From Mycobacterium sp. ACS1612 (lineage in GTDB: Bacteria > Actinomycetota > Actinomycetes > Mycobacteriales > Mycobacteriaceae): a stretch of 64,000 nt of DNA. The stretch spans positions 1-64,000 of the forward strand of contig NZ_LZHZ01000037.1 of assembly GCF_001667505.1 (NCBI RefSeq), in the 5' to 3' direction. Shown here one piece after another: positions 50,786-59,171 of the stretch. A model generated the notes under the pieces. That model did not search any database and was not told the origin of the DNA. It saw only the letters and a program-made list of their open reading frames with translations. Position 1 is the first letter of the stretch, and the number at the start of each line of letters is the position of its first letter. The translations under genes were made by a program, and so were the position numbers.

Positions 50786-51328
50786 TCACAGGTCCGACTG
50801 CAGGGTGGCGGTGAGCAGTTTCTCGGCGTCGGGGCACGGGTCGCCGTTGCGTTGGCCGCGCAACTGCACCCACCAACTGAGCACCCCGGTGCCTGCGGCC
50901 GCGGTGGCCGAGCAGGCGGCGCCGGTGGTGTCGCGACGCGCAAGGAAGGCCTGATGACGTTCGACGATCTTGTCGGTGATGTTGGCGCCGCGCTCGGCCG
51001 CGAGCGCGCGCTCGCGGTCGAGGCTGCCCGTCTCGTACCACGAGAAGGTGACGTCCACCAAGGCCGATCCGCGCGAGAGCACGTACTGGCACACCGCACC
51101 GCTGTAGGGCCGGACGATGTGGTCGGCGCCCATCGTCTGCTGGATCGAGCCGTCGACCAACAGGCCGCACCGGTCGTTGACATAGCCGTAGCTGCGATCG
51201 GGATCGGGCACACCCGCTTGCGCCTTAAGCGGCTTTCCGTCGACGGTCTGAGCACACCCTGCAACGGTCACCACCGTGGTGACCGCGGCAGCGGCCACCG
51301 CGGAAAAATAACGGGCACGCCAACGCAT
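50786..51328 (-). CDS. DUF3558 lipoprotein
   Basis: A 180-aa predicted lipoprotein with lipobox TVAGC near residue 25. The mature part has the DUF3558 pattern YGYVNDRCGLLVDGSIQQTMG, a central AVCQYVL and a C-terminal RNGDPCPDAEKL. It is the upstream partner of a second DUF3558 gene, which it overlaps or abuts. The pair matches the position of M. tuberculosis Rv0679c/Rv0680c. Confidence 0.82.
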   Translation of the reverse strand: MRWRARYFSAVAAAAVTTVVTVAGCAQTVDGKPLKAQAGVPDPDRSYGYVNDRCGLLVDGSIQQTMGADHIVRPYSGAVCQYVLSRGSALVDVTFSWYETGSLDRERALAAERGANITDKIVERHQAFLARRDTTGAACSATAAAGTGVLSWWVQLRGQRNGDPCPDAEKLLTATLQSDL

Positions 51329-51403
51329 CGGTGCTCACGCTAACCCAGCACTGTCGCCGAAGCGACTCATGCGAACCTCTGTCCCGAGCGCCGATGCCCG
51401 TCG

Positions 51404-51409
51404 TAGGCT
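51404..51409 (+). promoter_or_regulatory. Putative -10 element for a leaderless DUF3060 transcript
   Basis: TAGGCT fits TAnnnT and lies 6 nt before the ATG at 51416. No ribosome-binding site is seen. This is the same layout as atsA and the MFS gene. Confidence 0.35.
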
Positions 51410-51415
51410 CCCTGC

Positions 51416-51793
51416 ATGACATCGAAGGCTGTGGGTCGGACGCTGGCGGCATGCGCGCTCGCAATCCCGGTCGCGCTCGGCCTCGGGGCGCCTGCGGCGC
51501 AAGCGGCCAACGGCGATACCCACGTCACCGGGCAGGGCATCAACCAGACCATCGACTGCAACCAGTCGACGCTGTTCGTCAACGGCACCGGCAACACGAT
51601 CTATGCGGTGGGCAGCTGCTGGGCGGTGACGTTGCAAGGATCTTCGAACGTCGTGATCGCCGACAACATCGTCGACAACGTCATCGTGTACGGCAACGAC
51701 CAGAGCGTGTATTACAAGAGCGGGGATCCGGTGGTGTGGGACCGCGGCCGCGAACTGGGCATGGTCAATCGCATCGACAGGGTCGCCGCCTGA
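51416..51793 (+). CDS. DUF3060 secreted protein
   Basis: A 125-aa exported protein. The signal peptide (about residues 1-31) ends GAPAAQA-A. The mature part has short N-rich beta repeats (INQTIDCNQSTLFVNGTGNTIYAV, then SSNVVIADNIVDNVIVYGN), fitting the DUF3060 right-handed beta-helix-like family. The stop lies 1 nt before the ATG of the next DUF3060 gene, so they form an operon. Function unknown. Confidence 0.85.
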   Translation: MTSKAVGRTLAACALAIPVALGLGAPAAQAANGDTHVTGQGINQTIDCNQSTLFVNGTGNTIYAVGSCWAVTLQGSSNVVIADNIVDNVIVYGNDQSVYYKSGDPVVWDRGRELGMVNRIDRVAA

Positions 51794-51794
51794 G

Positions 51795-52199
51795 ATGCGC
51801 GTAGCGCCCGCCATCGCCTGCTGCGCAGTCGCCGTGTCGTCGTTCGGGTTGGTCGCCTGCGGGTCGGAAAGCAAGGACACCAACTCCCCGACGGCGACCG
51901 CGGGATCGTCCGGCGCGCAGATCGAGATCGGCAACACCATCAACTACGGATCGTTCGGGACGACCGGCGAGCTGGACTGCGCCGACGGGAAGTCGCTCAA
52001 CGTCGGCGGCTCGAATAACACGCTGACGGTCAAAGGCACCTGCGCCAACGTGAACATCGGCGGCGCGGACAACAAGATCACCTTCGAGAAGGTCGACAAG
52101 GAACTGTCCGTCGTCGGCCTCAACAACACCGTCACCTACTCCAACGGGGACCCGAAGATCAACGACACCGGGTCGAACAACAAGATCAGCAAGGGCTAG
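51795..52199 (+). CDS. DUF3060 lipoprotein
   Basis: A 134-aa predicted lipoprotein with lipobox LVAC near residue 22, then a Ser/Thr linker. The DUF3060 repeats follow: LNVGGSNNTLTVKGTCANVN, IGGADNKITF, VVGLNNTVTYSNGDPKI. It starts 1 nt after the first DUF3060 gene and overlaps the convergent echA5 by 4 nt. The two proteins differ in export mode, one secreted and one lipid-anchored. Confidence 0.85.
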   Translation: MRVAPAIACCAVAVSSFGLVACGSESKDTNSPTATAGSSGAQIEIGNTINYGSFGTTGELDCADGKSLNVGGSNNTLTVKGTCANVNIGGADNKITFEKVDKELSVVGLNNTVTYSNGDPKINDTGSNNKISKG

Positions 52200-52963
52200 A
52201 CGGTTGCGCCATGGCGGCCTGCGCCGCCAGCGAATCGCGCTGCGCCCGCCAGTGATTCGGCCGCCACACGCGAGATGCTGGCGAATTCGAAGTCCATCGC
52301 GTCGGCTTCGGAGCGTCCCCACTGGTTCAGCGCAGACAGCCGATCGGATCGCATGCACTGCTGGGGCAGCTTCGCCAACTCGGCCGCCAATTCCTCGGCG
52401 CGTTGCCGCGCTTGGCCTTTCGGCACGACACGGTTGGCCAGCCCCATGGCCAGCGCTTCAGCGGCGTCGACGGGGCGGCCGGTGAGCATCATGTCCATCG
52501 CCCGGCTGTGGCCGACGATCCGCGGCAGTCGCACCGTGCCGCCGTCGATCAGCGGCACCCCCCACCGCCGGCAGAAGACGCCGAACACCGCGTCCTCTTC
52601 GACCACCCGCATATCGCACCAGATCGCCAATTCCAGTCCACCGGCGACCGCGTAGCCGCTGACCGCGGCGATCACCGGCTTGGACAGCGCCATCCTGCTC
52701 GGGCCCATCGGACCGGGTCCGCTGCGGTGCACCGGGTTGGCCTCGGGTGTGCCCATCGCCTTGAGATCGGCTCCGGCACAGAATGTTCCGTTATCACCCC
52801 ACAGCACGGCGACGGACGCCGAATCGTCCTTGTCGAATTCGTCGAATGCGGCGTACAACTCTGCTGCCGCAGCACCGTTGACGGCGTTACGCGCCTCCGG
52901 TCGGTTCATGATGACCGTCGTCACCGGCCCATTGCGTTCGATGCGCACGCCACCACTCGTCAC
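52196..52963 (-). CDS. echA5: Enoyl-CoA hydratase/isomerase family protein
   Basis: A crotonase-fold enzyme of 255 aa. The oxyanion-hole segments are NGTFCAGADLKAMG and VIAAVSGYAVAGGLELAIWCDMR. A Glu where the hydratase acid/base is expected is not clear, so hydratase versus isomerase is open. GTG start at 52963 overlaps the paaX-like stop. It is the last gene of the fadE8-echA4-paaX-echA5 set, which keeps the M. tuberculosis order (Rv0672-Rv0675). Confidence 0.88.
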   Translation of the reverse strand: MTSGGVRIERNGPVTTVIMNRPEARNAVNGAAAAELYAAFDEFDKDDSASVAVLWGDNGTFCAGADLKAMGTPEANPVHRSGPGPMGPSRMALSKPVIAAVSGYAVAGGLELAIWCDMRVVEEDAVFGVFCRRWGVPLIDGGTVRLPRIVGHSRAMDMMLTGRPVDAAEALAMGLANRVVPKGQARQRAEELAAELAKLPQQCMRSDRLSALNQWGRSEADAMDFEFASISRVAAESLAGAARFAGGAGRHGATV

Positions 52964-53691
52964 GTTGCCTCCATCAGTTCGACACCATCGCGCCGCGCGA
53001 CCAGTTCGGCGGCGAAGTCCGTATATGCCTTGCGCAGCGCGTCGCCCGGCCAATCGTCGGGCAGCAGTTCGTCGGGCAGCACCGGGTCCGTCAGCAGGTG
53101 GCGCACCATACCTGCGGCAGCGACGAACCGGCCGGGAACATCGGCGGCCGTTATCATTTCGTCGAGAAGCTCACGGCCGACCCGCATCCAGTTCGGCAGA
53201 TCCCACAGCTGGGCGGCCAGCTCGTCGGGCGCGTCGTCGCGGGACTGCAGCACCCGCACCCGATCGCGCACATCTTGCCCCAGCTCGATGTCCAGGTTGT
53301 CCGGCCGAAGCCAGACCCCTTCGCGCAGTTCAGCGAACCGCTTGTCCTGCAGGGTGGTTCGTAGCGCTGCGCGGGTCCTGGCGTCGATGCCGATGCTGGT
53401 GATCACCAGGGTGGTCCAGATGCCGTCCCACTTGCGCTTGCGCGGATTGATCGCGTCGTCCTGGCGGCGTTGCCGAGCCAGCAGGCGGTCCGAGAGCCGG
53501 TAACCGTCTTCGGAGCGGACCAGATCACCGGCGCTCACCATCCTGGTCAACGCGACCCGCACCGTCGGCTCGCGGATATCGAAATCGGCTGTCAGTTTGA
53601 TCAAATCGCTCGCGGTCGCCCAGGCCGGGTGAGCGCCGAGCAGCACGCTCAGCACCACCGATCGGGCCGTCATCCGCGACAGGGTGGGCAT
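52960..53691 (-). CDS. PaaX-family transcriptional regulator
   Basis: A 243-aa GntR-like regulator related to PaaX, the phenylacetyl-CoA-responsive repressor. The N-terminal winged helix (VVLSVLLGAHPAWATASDLI, VRVALTRMVSAGDLVR) is followed by the PaaX body (KWDGIWTTLVITS) and a C-terminal domain with NWMRVGRELLDEM. It is embedded in an acyl-CoA operon, 4 nt after echA4, suggesting it senses a CoA ester of that pathway. Confidence 0.9.
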   Translation of the reverse strand: MPTLSRMTARSVVLSVLLGAHPAWATASDLIKLTADFDIREPTVRVALTRMVSAGDLVRSEDGYRLSDRLLARQRRQDDAINPRKRKWDGIWTTLVITSIGIDARTRAALRTTLQDKRFAELREGVWLRPDNLDIELGQDVRDRVRVLQSRDDAPDELAAQLWDLPNWMRVGRELLDEMITAADVPGRFVAAAGMVRHLLTDPVLPDELLPDDWPGDALRKAYTDFAAELVARRDGVELMEAT

Positions 53692-53695
53692 GTCC

Positions 53696-54634
53696 TCAGA
53701 CTCCCGACGCCTTCCGGCCGTAGTCACCGAACGGCTCATCGCGCTGGCGGACCGCCTCCCTGAAGCCGTGTTCGCGGGACTGCGCGACGAACGCATGCCC
53801 CTCGGGGGTGTGCCGGGCGATGCCGTCGAAGACGGTGGAGATCATCGCGCTGTTGGCGGTGCCCTGGTTGTACAGCGCGGAGTTCATCGCGAGTTTGACC
53901 ATGATGAGCTGGTTCACCGGGACTGCCGCGATGCGTTCGACCAGTCGCTCGCTGCGCTCGTCAAGGTCCTCGGGATCCGGCGCCTCGACCGCGAGTCCCC
54001 ACTCGGCGGCCTGTGTGCCGGTGATGCAATCACCGGTCAGCAGAAGGCGTTTGGCTCGCTGATCGCCGAGCCGATGCGCCCACATACCTGCCGCGGGCAC
54101 GCCCCAGACCCGGGTCGGCGGATAGCCGATCTTGGCGTCGGCCGCCGCGATGACCTGGTCGGCGTGCAACGCGATGTCCGTACCGCCGGCGACGCAGTAA
54201 CCGTGAATCTTCACCACTGTCGGCTTGTCGGCGTGCATCAGGCTGGAGAATCCGCGGACGAACCGGCTCATCATCTGGTAGTCGATCATCGGGTCCCACG
54301 GCTGATCGGGCAGATGGTTGATCGCCTGCGTCTTACCGGAGAGCACAGTGTTCTGGTACGGGCTGCCGCCGCCCGCCGACGACGACCCCTCCGCATACGC
54401 CGACAGGTCGAAGCCGGCGCAAAAGCCCTCTCCCCGACCGGAAACCAGGATCACGTGCACTGCCGGGTCGAGGTCGGCGCGCTCGACGAGCGCCGACAAC
54501 TCCAGCGGCGTGTCCGCGACGATCGCGTTGCCCTTCTCGGGGCGGTTGAACGTGATGCGGGCGACGCGATCGGTGACCTCATAGGTCATCGTCTTCAAGT
54601 TGTCGAAGTCCACCGGCCTGATCGCGTGTGTCAT
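53696..54634 (-). CDS. echA4: Enoyl-CoA hydratase/isomerase family protein
   Basis: A 312-aa crotonase-fold enzyme. The motifs are ARITFNRPEKGNAI, GEGFCAGFDLSAYAEG and VVKIHGYCVAGGTDIALHAD. It is somewhat longer than typical because of an insertion (SSSAGGGSPYQNTVLSG) after the first oxyanion segment. It starts 31 nt after fadE8. Confidence 0.88.
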   Translation of the reverse strand: MTHAIRPVDFDNLKTMTYEVTDRVARITFNRPEKGNAIVADTPLELSALVERADLDPAVHVILVSGRGEGFCAGFDLSAYAEGSSSAGGGSPYQNTVLSGKTQAINHLPDQPWDPMIDYQMMSRFVRGFSSLMHADKPTVVKIHGYCVAGGTDIALHADQVIAAADAKIGYPPTRVWGVPAAGMWAHRLGDQRAKRLLLTGDCITGTQAAEWGLAVEAPDPEDLDERSERLVERIAAVPVNQLIMVKLAMNSALYNQGTANSAMISTVFDGIARHTPEGHAFVAQSREHGFREAVRQRDEPFGDYGRKASGV

Positions 54635-54665
54635 GCGCAATCCGCCTTCGCTTCTCGCTTGCAAG

Positions 54666-56294
54666 TCATCCTTTGACCATTGCACGTTCGAGGATCGGTG
54701 CCAGATCCAGCCCCGTCGGCATGGTCCCGAACGCGCCACCCCACACACCTCCCATGCGGGTGGCAAGGAACGCTTCCGCGACGGCGGGGTGGCCGTGGCG
54801 CACGAGCAATGAACCCTGCAGGGCCAGGCAGATGTCCTCGGCTATCTTGCGGGCGCGGTACTGGATGGTCTCCAGGTCCTCCAGTGCGGGCCGCAGCGCC
54901 GCGACGTGGGCGTCCAGCCGCGGGTCCTGGCCTGCGGTCCTACCGAGTTCGTCGAACAACACGTCGACGCATTCCGGACGAGTTGCCATGGCGCGCAACG
55001 TGTCCAGCGCGCTGACGTTGCCGGAACCCTCCCAGATGCCCATCAGCGGCGCCTCGCGGTACAGCCGGGGCATCCCGGACTCCTCGACGTAGCCGTTGCC
55101 ACCGAGGCATTCCATCGCTTCGCCTGCGTGCGGGGTGGCGCGCTTGCACACCCAGTACTTGCTGGCCGCAAGGCCGATGCGACGCAGCAGCGTTTCGCGT
55201 TCGTCGCCGCGCACCGCGGCGTCGGTGGCGCCCGCCATCCGCATCGCGACGATGGTGGCGGCCTCGGCCTCGACCGCGAGGTCGGCCAGCACGTTGCGCA
55301 TCAGCGGCTGGTCAATCAGATACTGCCCGAACGCCTTTCGATGTTGGGCGTGGTGAATGGCGCGGGTCAGCCCGCTGCGCATGCTGGTGGCGCTGCCCAG
55401 TGTGCAGTCGAGCCGGGTGAGGTTGACCATCTCGATGATGGTCGGCACGCCGCGACCCTCCTCGCCGACCAACCATGCGGTGGCACCGTCGTATTCGACC
55501 TCACTGGAGGCGTTGGCGTGGTTGCCGAGTTTGTCCTTGAGCCGCTGCAGGAACATCCGGTTGCGGCTGCCGTCGGGCAGGATGCGCGGCAGGAAGAAGC
55601 AGGACAGTCCGCCGGGCGCTTGGGCCAGGACCAGGAAGATGTCGCACATCGGCGCCGACGTGAACCACTTGTGCCCGCGCAGCGAGTAGCTGCCGTCGTT
55701 GTTCGGCGTGGCCTGCGTTGTGCCTGCGCGGACGTCGGATCCGCCCTGCTTCTCGGTCATCGACATGCCCGCGGTGATGCCCACCTTGGTGGTCGGCACC
55801 TTCAGCTCGGGGTCGTATTCGCGGCTGGTGAGCAGCGGTTCGTAGATCGCCGCGAGCTCGGCGTTGTGGCGCAGTGCGGGCACGACGGCGTACGTCATCG
55901 AAATCGGGCAGACGTGGCCGGGTTCAGGCGTCCACGCCGACATCTTGGCGGCACGCACGACGTGAGCGCCCGGCCGGTCGTCGGCCCACGGCGCGGCATG
56001 CAGGCCATGGCCGATGGCCGCCCGCATGAGTTCGTGGTAGGCGGGGTCGAACTCGACCTCGTCGACGCGATAGCCGTAGCGGTCATGGGTGTGCAGGATG
56101 GGCTGGTTGCGGTCGGCCAACTCACCCCAGCGCACCGCCTGCTTACTGCCCGACAGCGCTCCGAGTTCAGTGACCTCGTCGAGCCCCCATTCGCCGCCTT
56201 CGCGGATCAGCGCCTCGGTCAGGACCGGTGAGGTTGCGGGGTTGTAGTTCTCCAGGGTCGGGACCTGGTTGGTGACGACGTGCGTATCCGGCAT
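54666..56294 (-). CDS. fadE8: Acyl-CoA dehydrogenase, AidB-like
   Basis: A 542-aa FAD enzyme of the acyl-CoA dehydrogenase superfamily, AidB subgroup. The N-terminal region is NYNPATSPVLTEALIREGGE. The FAD region is MSMTEKQGGSDVRAGTTQA and KWFTSAPMCDIFLVLAQAPGG. The C-terminal helical domain has AFGQYLIDQPLMRNVLAD and AMECLGGNGYVEESGMPRLYREAPLMGIWEGSGNV. First gene of the fadE8-echA4-paaX-echA5 operon. Role in fatty acid or aromatic-CoA breakdown, or in alkylation repair as for AidB, is open. Confidence 0.92.
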   Translation of the reverse strand: MPDTHVVTNQVPTLENYNPATSPVLTEALIREGGEWGLDEVTELGALSGSKQAVRWGELADRNQPILHTHDRYGYRVDEVEFDPAYHELMRAAIGHGLHAAPWADDRPGAHVVRAAKMSAWTPEPGHVCPISMTYAVVPALRHNAELAAIYEPLLTSREYDPELKVPTTKVGITAGMSMTEKQGGSDVRAGTTQATPNNDGSYSLRGHKWFTSAPMCDIFLVLAQAPGGLSCFFLPRILPDGSRNRMFLQRLKDKLGNHANASSEVEYDGATAWLVGEEGRGVPTIIEMVNLTRLDCTLGSATSMRSGLTRAIHHAQHRKAFGQYLIDQPLMRNVLADLAVEAEAATIVAMRMAGATDAAVRGDERETLLRRIGLAASKYWVCKRATPHAGEAMECLGGNGYVEESGMPRLYREAPLMGIWEGSGNVSALDTLRAMATRPECVDVLFDELGRTAGQDPRLDAHVAALRPALEDLETIQYRARKIAEDICLALQGSLLVRHGHPAVAEAFLATRMGGVWGGAFGTMPTGLDLAPILERAMVKG

Positions 56295-56311
56295 GCCTTC
56301 ATATTACAGTT

Positions 56312-57406
56312 TTACGACAGCTGCTCAAGAGTTGTAACATCGGCAGTCGATTTCGCAGGCTGCCTGCGCCGGGAGTCGTACCACCGCAGGGCGCTCATCA
56401 CGACCGCGGCGAGCAGCCAGCCGAGCAGGATGTCGACGACGTAGTGCTCGGCGGTGTAGACCAGCGTGAACGCCATCACCAGCACGTAAGCCACCAGCAG
56501 CGGCCGCCATTTGCGTGAGACCCGTGTCCACAGGAACGCGGCGATCGCGGCGGTCAGGCCGGCATGCAGCGACGGGATGGCCGCCACCAGGTTGACGCTG
56601 GCCTGACCTTGGTCGATCAACGCGCTCGCCGTTTGGAGGTTGAGCTTGCCCCAGCCCCTGCCGACGATCCGCTCGACCCAGTCGTTGGCACCGTTTTGCG
56701 TCGTGTGCATCGCGCCAAGCAGGCCGCCGTCGGGCACGCCGCGGGGTGACCGGAACATGCATCGCGGGCCTGCGGGACCGCCTTCGACGTCGGCGGCCGT
56801 GCACCTGGCTGCGGCCCATGGCGGTGCGGCGGGCAGCAGCGCGTAGATGAGCAGCGCCGTGAACGACAGCCCGACGAACAATCGGACGAACGCCTTCCAC
56901 TCGTCTCGATCGCGCAGCCACAGCGCGGCGGCGACGATGTAGGGAAGGATGAAGAACGACATGTAGACGGTGCTGATCACGATTTCCCACCAGGGCGGGA
57001 ACGGTTGTTTCAGATGCTCCTGCAGCCACACCGTCGGGACCGTGCCGAAGAACAGCCTGCGATCCGCGTCGACCTGCCAATGCCACAGCGTCGGCCGCCC
57101 GATCAGCGTCGCCGCTCCCCTGCTCAGGTCATACGCGACGAGCACCAGCGCGAACGGCAGCCAGTCGCGAATGACGTACAGCATGCGACGGCCCTGACCA
57201 ATGCTGGCGGCCAGCAGGCCGGTGCAGATGTACACCAGCAGCAGTTCGCGGTTGAACGCGAAACCCGTTGTGATTGTCCGATAGACGACGACGGCAGCCC
57301 AAATCGCGACGGCGATGCGGCGGACGATGGTCAATCGGCGGTTGCGCGTACGGTCCGCTTCCTGGGGGCGGACCAAGGCAATAGGCGAGTCATCGACTGC
57401 CGACAC
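56312..57406 (-). CDS. PAP2-family membrane phosphatase/phosphotransferase
   Basis: A 364-aa integral membrane protein with about six hydrophobic segments. The PAP2/Aur1-type motifs are AAIPSLHAGLTAAIAAF (SxxH) and YTAEHYVVDILLGWLLA (HxxxD). The N-terminus is cytosolic and Arg-rich. The domain is found in phosphatidic acid phosphatases and inositol-phosphoceramide or mannosyl-lipid transferases; in mycobacteria a lipid or polyprenyl phosphate substrate is likely. It ends 17 nt before the fadE8 start, on the same strand. Confidence 0.85.
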   Translation of the reverse strand: MSAVDDSPIALVRPQEADRTRNRRLTIVRRIAVAIWAAVVVYRTITTGFAFNRELLLVYICTGLLAASIGQGRRMLYVIRDWLPFALVLVAYDLSRGAATLIGRPTLWHWQVDADRRLFFGTVPTVWLQEHLKQPFPPWWEIVISTVYMSFFILPYIVAAALWLRDRDEWKAFVRLFVGLSFTALLIYALLPAAPPWAAARCTAADVEGGPAGPRCMFRSPRGVPDGGLLGAMHTTQNGANDWVERIVGRGWGKLNLQTASALIDQGQASVNLVAAIPSLHAGLTAAIAAFLWTRVSRKWRPLLVAYVLVMAFTLVYTAEHYVVDILLGWLLAAVVMSALRWYDSRRRQPAKSTADVTTLEQLS

Positions 57407-57483
57407 TCAATTCAGCGTAGTTCACCGAGGAGTTACCGCAGGTTCGGTGACCGTTCGGTTATCGAACCGTGCCTTCGGCCGGA

Positions 57484-58236
57484 CTACCCCAGGTGTTCGC
57501 GCAGATAGGCGATGTCGTCCTTGCGGCCTTCGTCTGCGGTTTCGCAGATCACCGGCGCGTCGGCGGCCTTGACGACGGCGACCAGCAGTTCGGGATCGAT
57601 CTGCCCGGTGCCGAAGTTGGCATGCCGGTCGGCGCCCGAGCCCGCGGCGTCGCGGGAGTCATTGCAGTGCACCAGGTCGATGCGGCCGGTAATACTCATG
57701 ATCCGCTCGACCGCGTCGATGAGCTTTTCGCCTGCGGCCCAGGCGTGGCAGGTGTCGAGGCAGAAGCCGATGCCCTTGTCACCGATGTGGTCCCACAACC
57801 GGGCGATGGTGTCGAAATGCCTGGCCATCGCGTGGTCGCCGCCCGCGGTGTTCTCCAGATACACCGGCACGTCAGTCTCGAGGTAGTCCAGCGCCTTGCG
57901 CCAACGCTCGAAGCCCGCGTCCCAGTCGTTGTCGTCGGCGTGTCCGCCGTGCACGATCACCGCGGTGGCGTTGATCTCGGCCGCCGCATCGCAAGTGTCC
58001 TGCAGGATCTTGCGCGACGGGATGCGCACCCGGTTGTTGGCCGACGCAACGTTGATCAGGTACGGCGCATGCACGTACAGCGGCATGCCGGCCGCCTTCA
58101 GGACTGCGGCGTCCTCCCGGGGCTTCGGCTTCTTCCAGCTCTGCGGGTTGCCGAGGAAGAACTGCACCACATCGGCACCGTCGGCCGCGGCGTCGGCCAG
58201 GGGGTCGTCTCCGTGCACATGCGAACCGATCAACAC
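57484..58236 (-). CDS. end: Endonuclease IV (AP endonuclease)
   Basis: A Zn-dependent DNA repair enzyme that cuts at abasic sites, 250 aa, TIM-barrel. It begins VLIGSHVHGDDPLADAAADGAD; the usual metal-ligand positions are seen in VIVHGGH, VYLENTAGGD, FCLDTCHAWAAG and LVHCNDSRDAAGSGADRHANFG. The GTG at 58236 gives the start expected for the family; a longer frame is not conserved. It is the M. tuberculosis Rv0670 (end) counterpart. Confidence 0.94.
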   Translation of the reverse strand: MLIGSHVHGDDPLADAAADGADVVQFFLGNPQSWKKPKPREDAAVLKAAGMPLYVHAPYLINVASANNRVRIPSRKILQDTCDAAAEINATAVIVHGGHADDNDWDAGFERWRKALDYLETDVPVYLENTAGGDHAMARHFDTIARLWDHIGDKGIGFCLDTCHAWAAGEKLIDAVERIMSITGRIDLVHCNDSRDAAGSGADRHANFGTGQIDPELLVAVVKAADAPVICETADEGRKDDIAYLREHLG

Positions 58237-58280
58237 GTGGTCGAGTCTAGGCGGGCCGCCCGACACCACCGCGGTCTGCG

Positions 58281-58856
58281 TCAGCGGCAGGCGTCATCGA
58301 TCAGTTGTGCGGCCGCAGATCGGGCGTGCAGGAGCGCGGCGGTGTCGTTGAGCGATGTCGCCAACGCCGTCGCACCTTCGAACAACACCATCAGGTGATT
58401 GCCCAGCGCGTACGGGTCTCGGGCCCCGGCTTCCTGCGCCACCGCGACCAGTCGTTCGGTGAAGCGGCGCTTGTGAGACCGGACCAGGTCGTCGACGCCG
58501 GCCCAGGTGCCCGCCGACTCGACCGCGGCGTTGTGGAACGGGCAGCCACGAAAGCGCTCTACGGGTGGCACGTCGAAAACCGCCAGCAACCGCTCGCGGG
58601 GCGCCAGGTCCCCGCGGTCCAGGGGATGCTCCATCGGTGTGCCCGACTCGTCGAGCGTGCGGAGGTAGTTCTCGACGAGTTCGGTCTTGGTCGAAAAGTG
58701 TTGATACAGCGTCCGCTTGGACACCTTGGCGTGCTGGATGATGGTCTCGACGCCGGTGGCGTTGATGCCGTTGCGATAGAACAGCTTGGCGGCTGCGGTG
58801 GCCAACCGCTCGCGCGCTCCCCTGCCACCGCTGCGTGTGGCCGCCTCCCTGGTCAC
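58281..58856 (-). CDS. TetR-family transcriptional regulator
   Basis: A 191-aa TetR protein. The HTH is VETIIQHAKVSKRTLYQHFSTKTELVENYLR. A Cys in ERFRGCPFHNAAVESA recalls redox- or quinone-sensing TetRs. I chose the GTG at 58856 because a TATACT -10 lies 7 nt upstream, giving a leaderless mRNA, and the operator overlaps that -10. The same operator core occurs again before the divergent MDR gene, so it likely represses itself and that gene. Confidence 0.9.
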   Translation of the reverse strand: MTREAATRSGGRGARERLATAAAKLFYRNGINATGVETIIQHAKVSKRTLYQHFSTKTELVENYLRTLDESGTPMEHPLDRGDLAPRERLLAVFDVPPVERFRGCPFHNAAVESAGTWAGVDDLVRSHKRRFTERLVAVAQEAGARDPYALGNHLMVLFEGATALATSLNDTAALLHARSAAAQLIDDACR

Positions 58857-58863
58857 GCCGCCG

Positions 58864-58880
58864 AGTATACCGATCGTTAC
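58864..58880 (-). promoter_or_regulatory. Promoter and operator of the TetR gene at 58281-58856
   Basis: The -10 TATACT (58869-58864, minus strand) overlaps an imperfect palindrome centred on CGATCG with the core ATACCGATCG. The same core is seen at 59124-59135. Repressor binding here would block its own leaderless promoter. Confidence 0.55.
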
Positions 58881-58958
58881 CATTTCGTCGGATGATTACG
58901 TAGGAGACGGTCAGATGGTTCATCCGTTCCGGCCTAGCTCACCCAGTCCGCTGGTGTG

Positions 58959-59063
58959 ATGTCAACTGCCATAGTCGCCGACCTCCGCGAGGGCCCGATC
59001 TCGACCACGCGGGGCCAACAATTCGCGCCGGCTTTCGTCTACTACAAGGACTCGCTCGGCTGA
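58959..59063 (+). CDS. Small ORF in the tetR-MDR intergenic region (34 aa)
   Basis: GTG-ATG at 58956-58961 opens a 34-codon frame, STAIVADLREGPISTTRGQQ to YYKDSLG, ending TGA at 59063. It lacks a clear ribosome-binding site and I do not recognise it. It may be a remnant of a larger gene or chance. The surrounding 58884-59171 region otherwise holds only the operators. Confidence 0.2.
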   Translation: MSTAIVADLREGPISTTRGQQFAPAFVYYKDSLG

Positions 59064-59123
59064 TCCCAGTAGACCGAGTGGTATTACCGAATATTGTGAA
59101 TTCCATTGCGTCTGGCTTTTAAG

Positions 59124-59139
59124 ATACCGATCGGTGTAC
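59124..59139. promoter_or_regulatory. Second operator site of the tetR/MDR pair
   Basis: ACCGATCGGT is a perfect 10-bp palindrome at 59126-59135, extended as ATACCGATCGGTGTAC. It lies 36 bp upstream of the MDR start and shares ATACCGATCG with the site at the TetR promoter. Confidence 0.6.
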
Positions 59140-59171
59140 TTTGATGCGCAGCCTTGAAGTAGGAGGTATCC

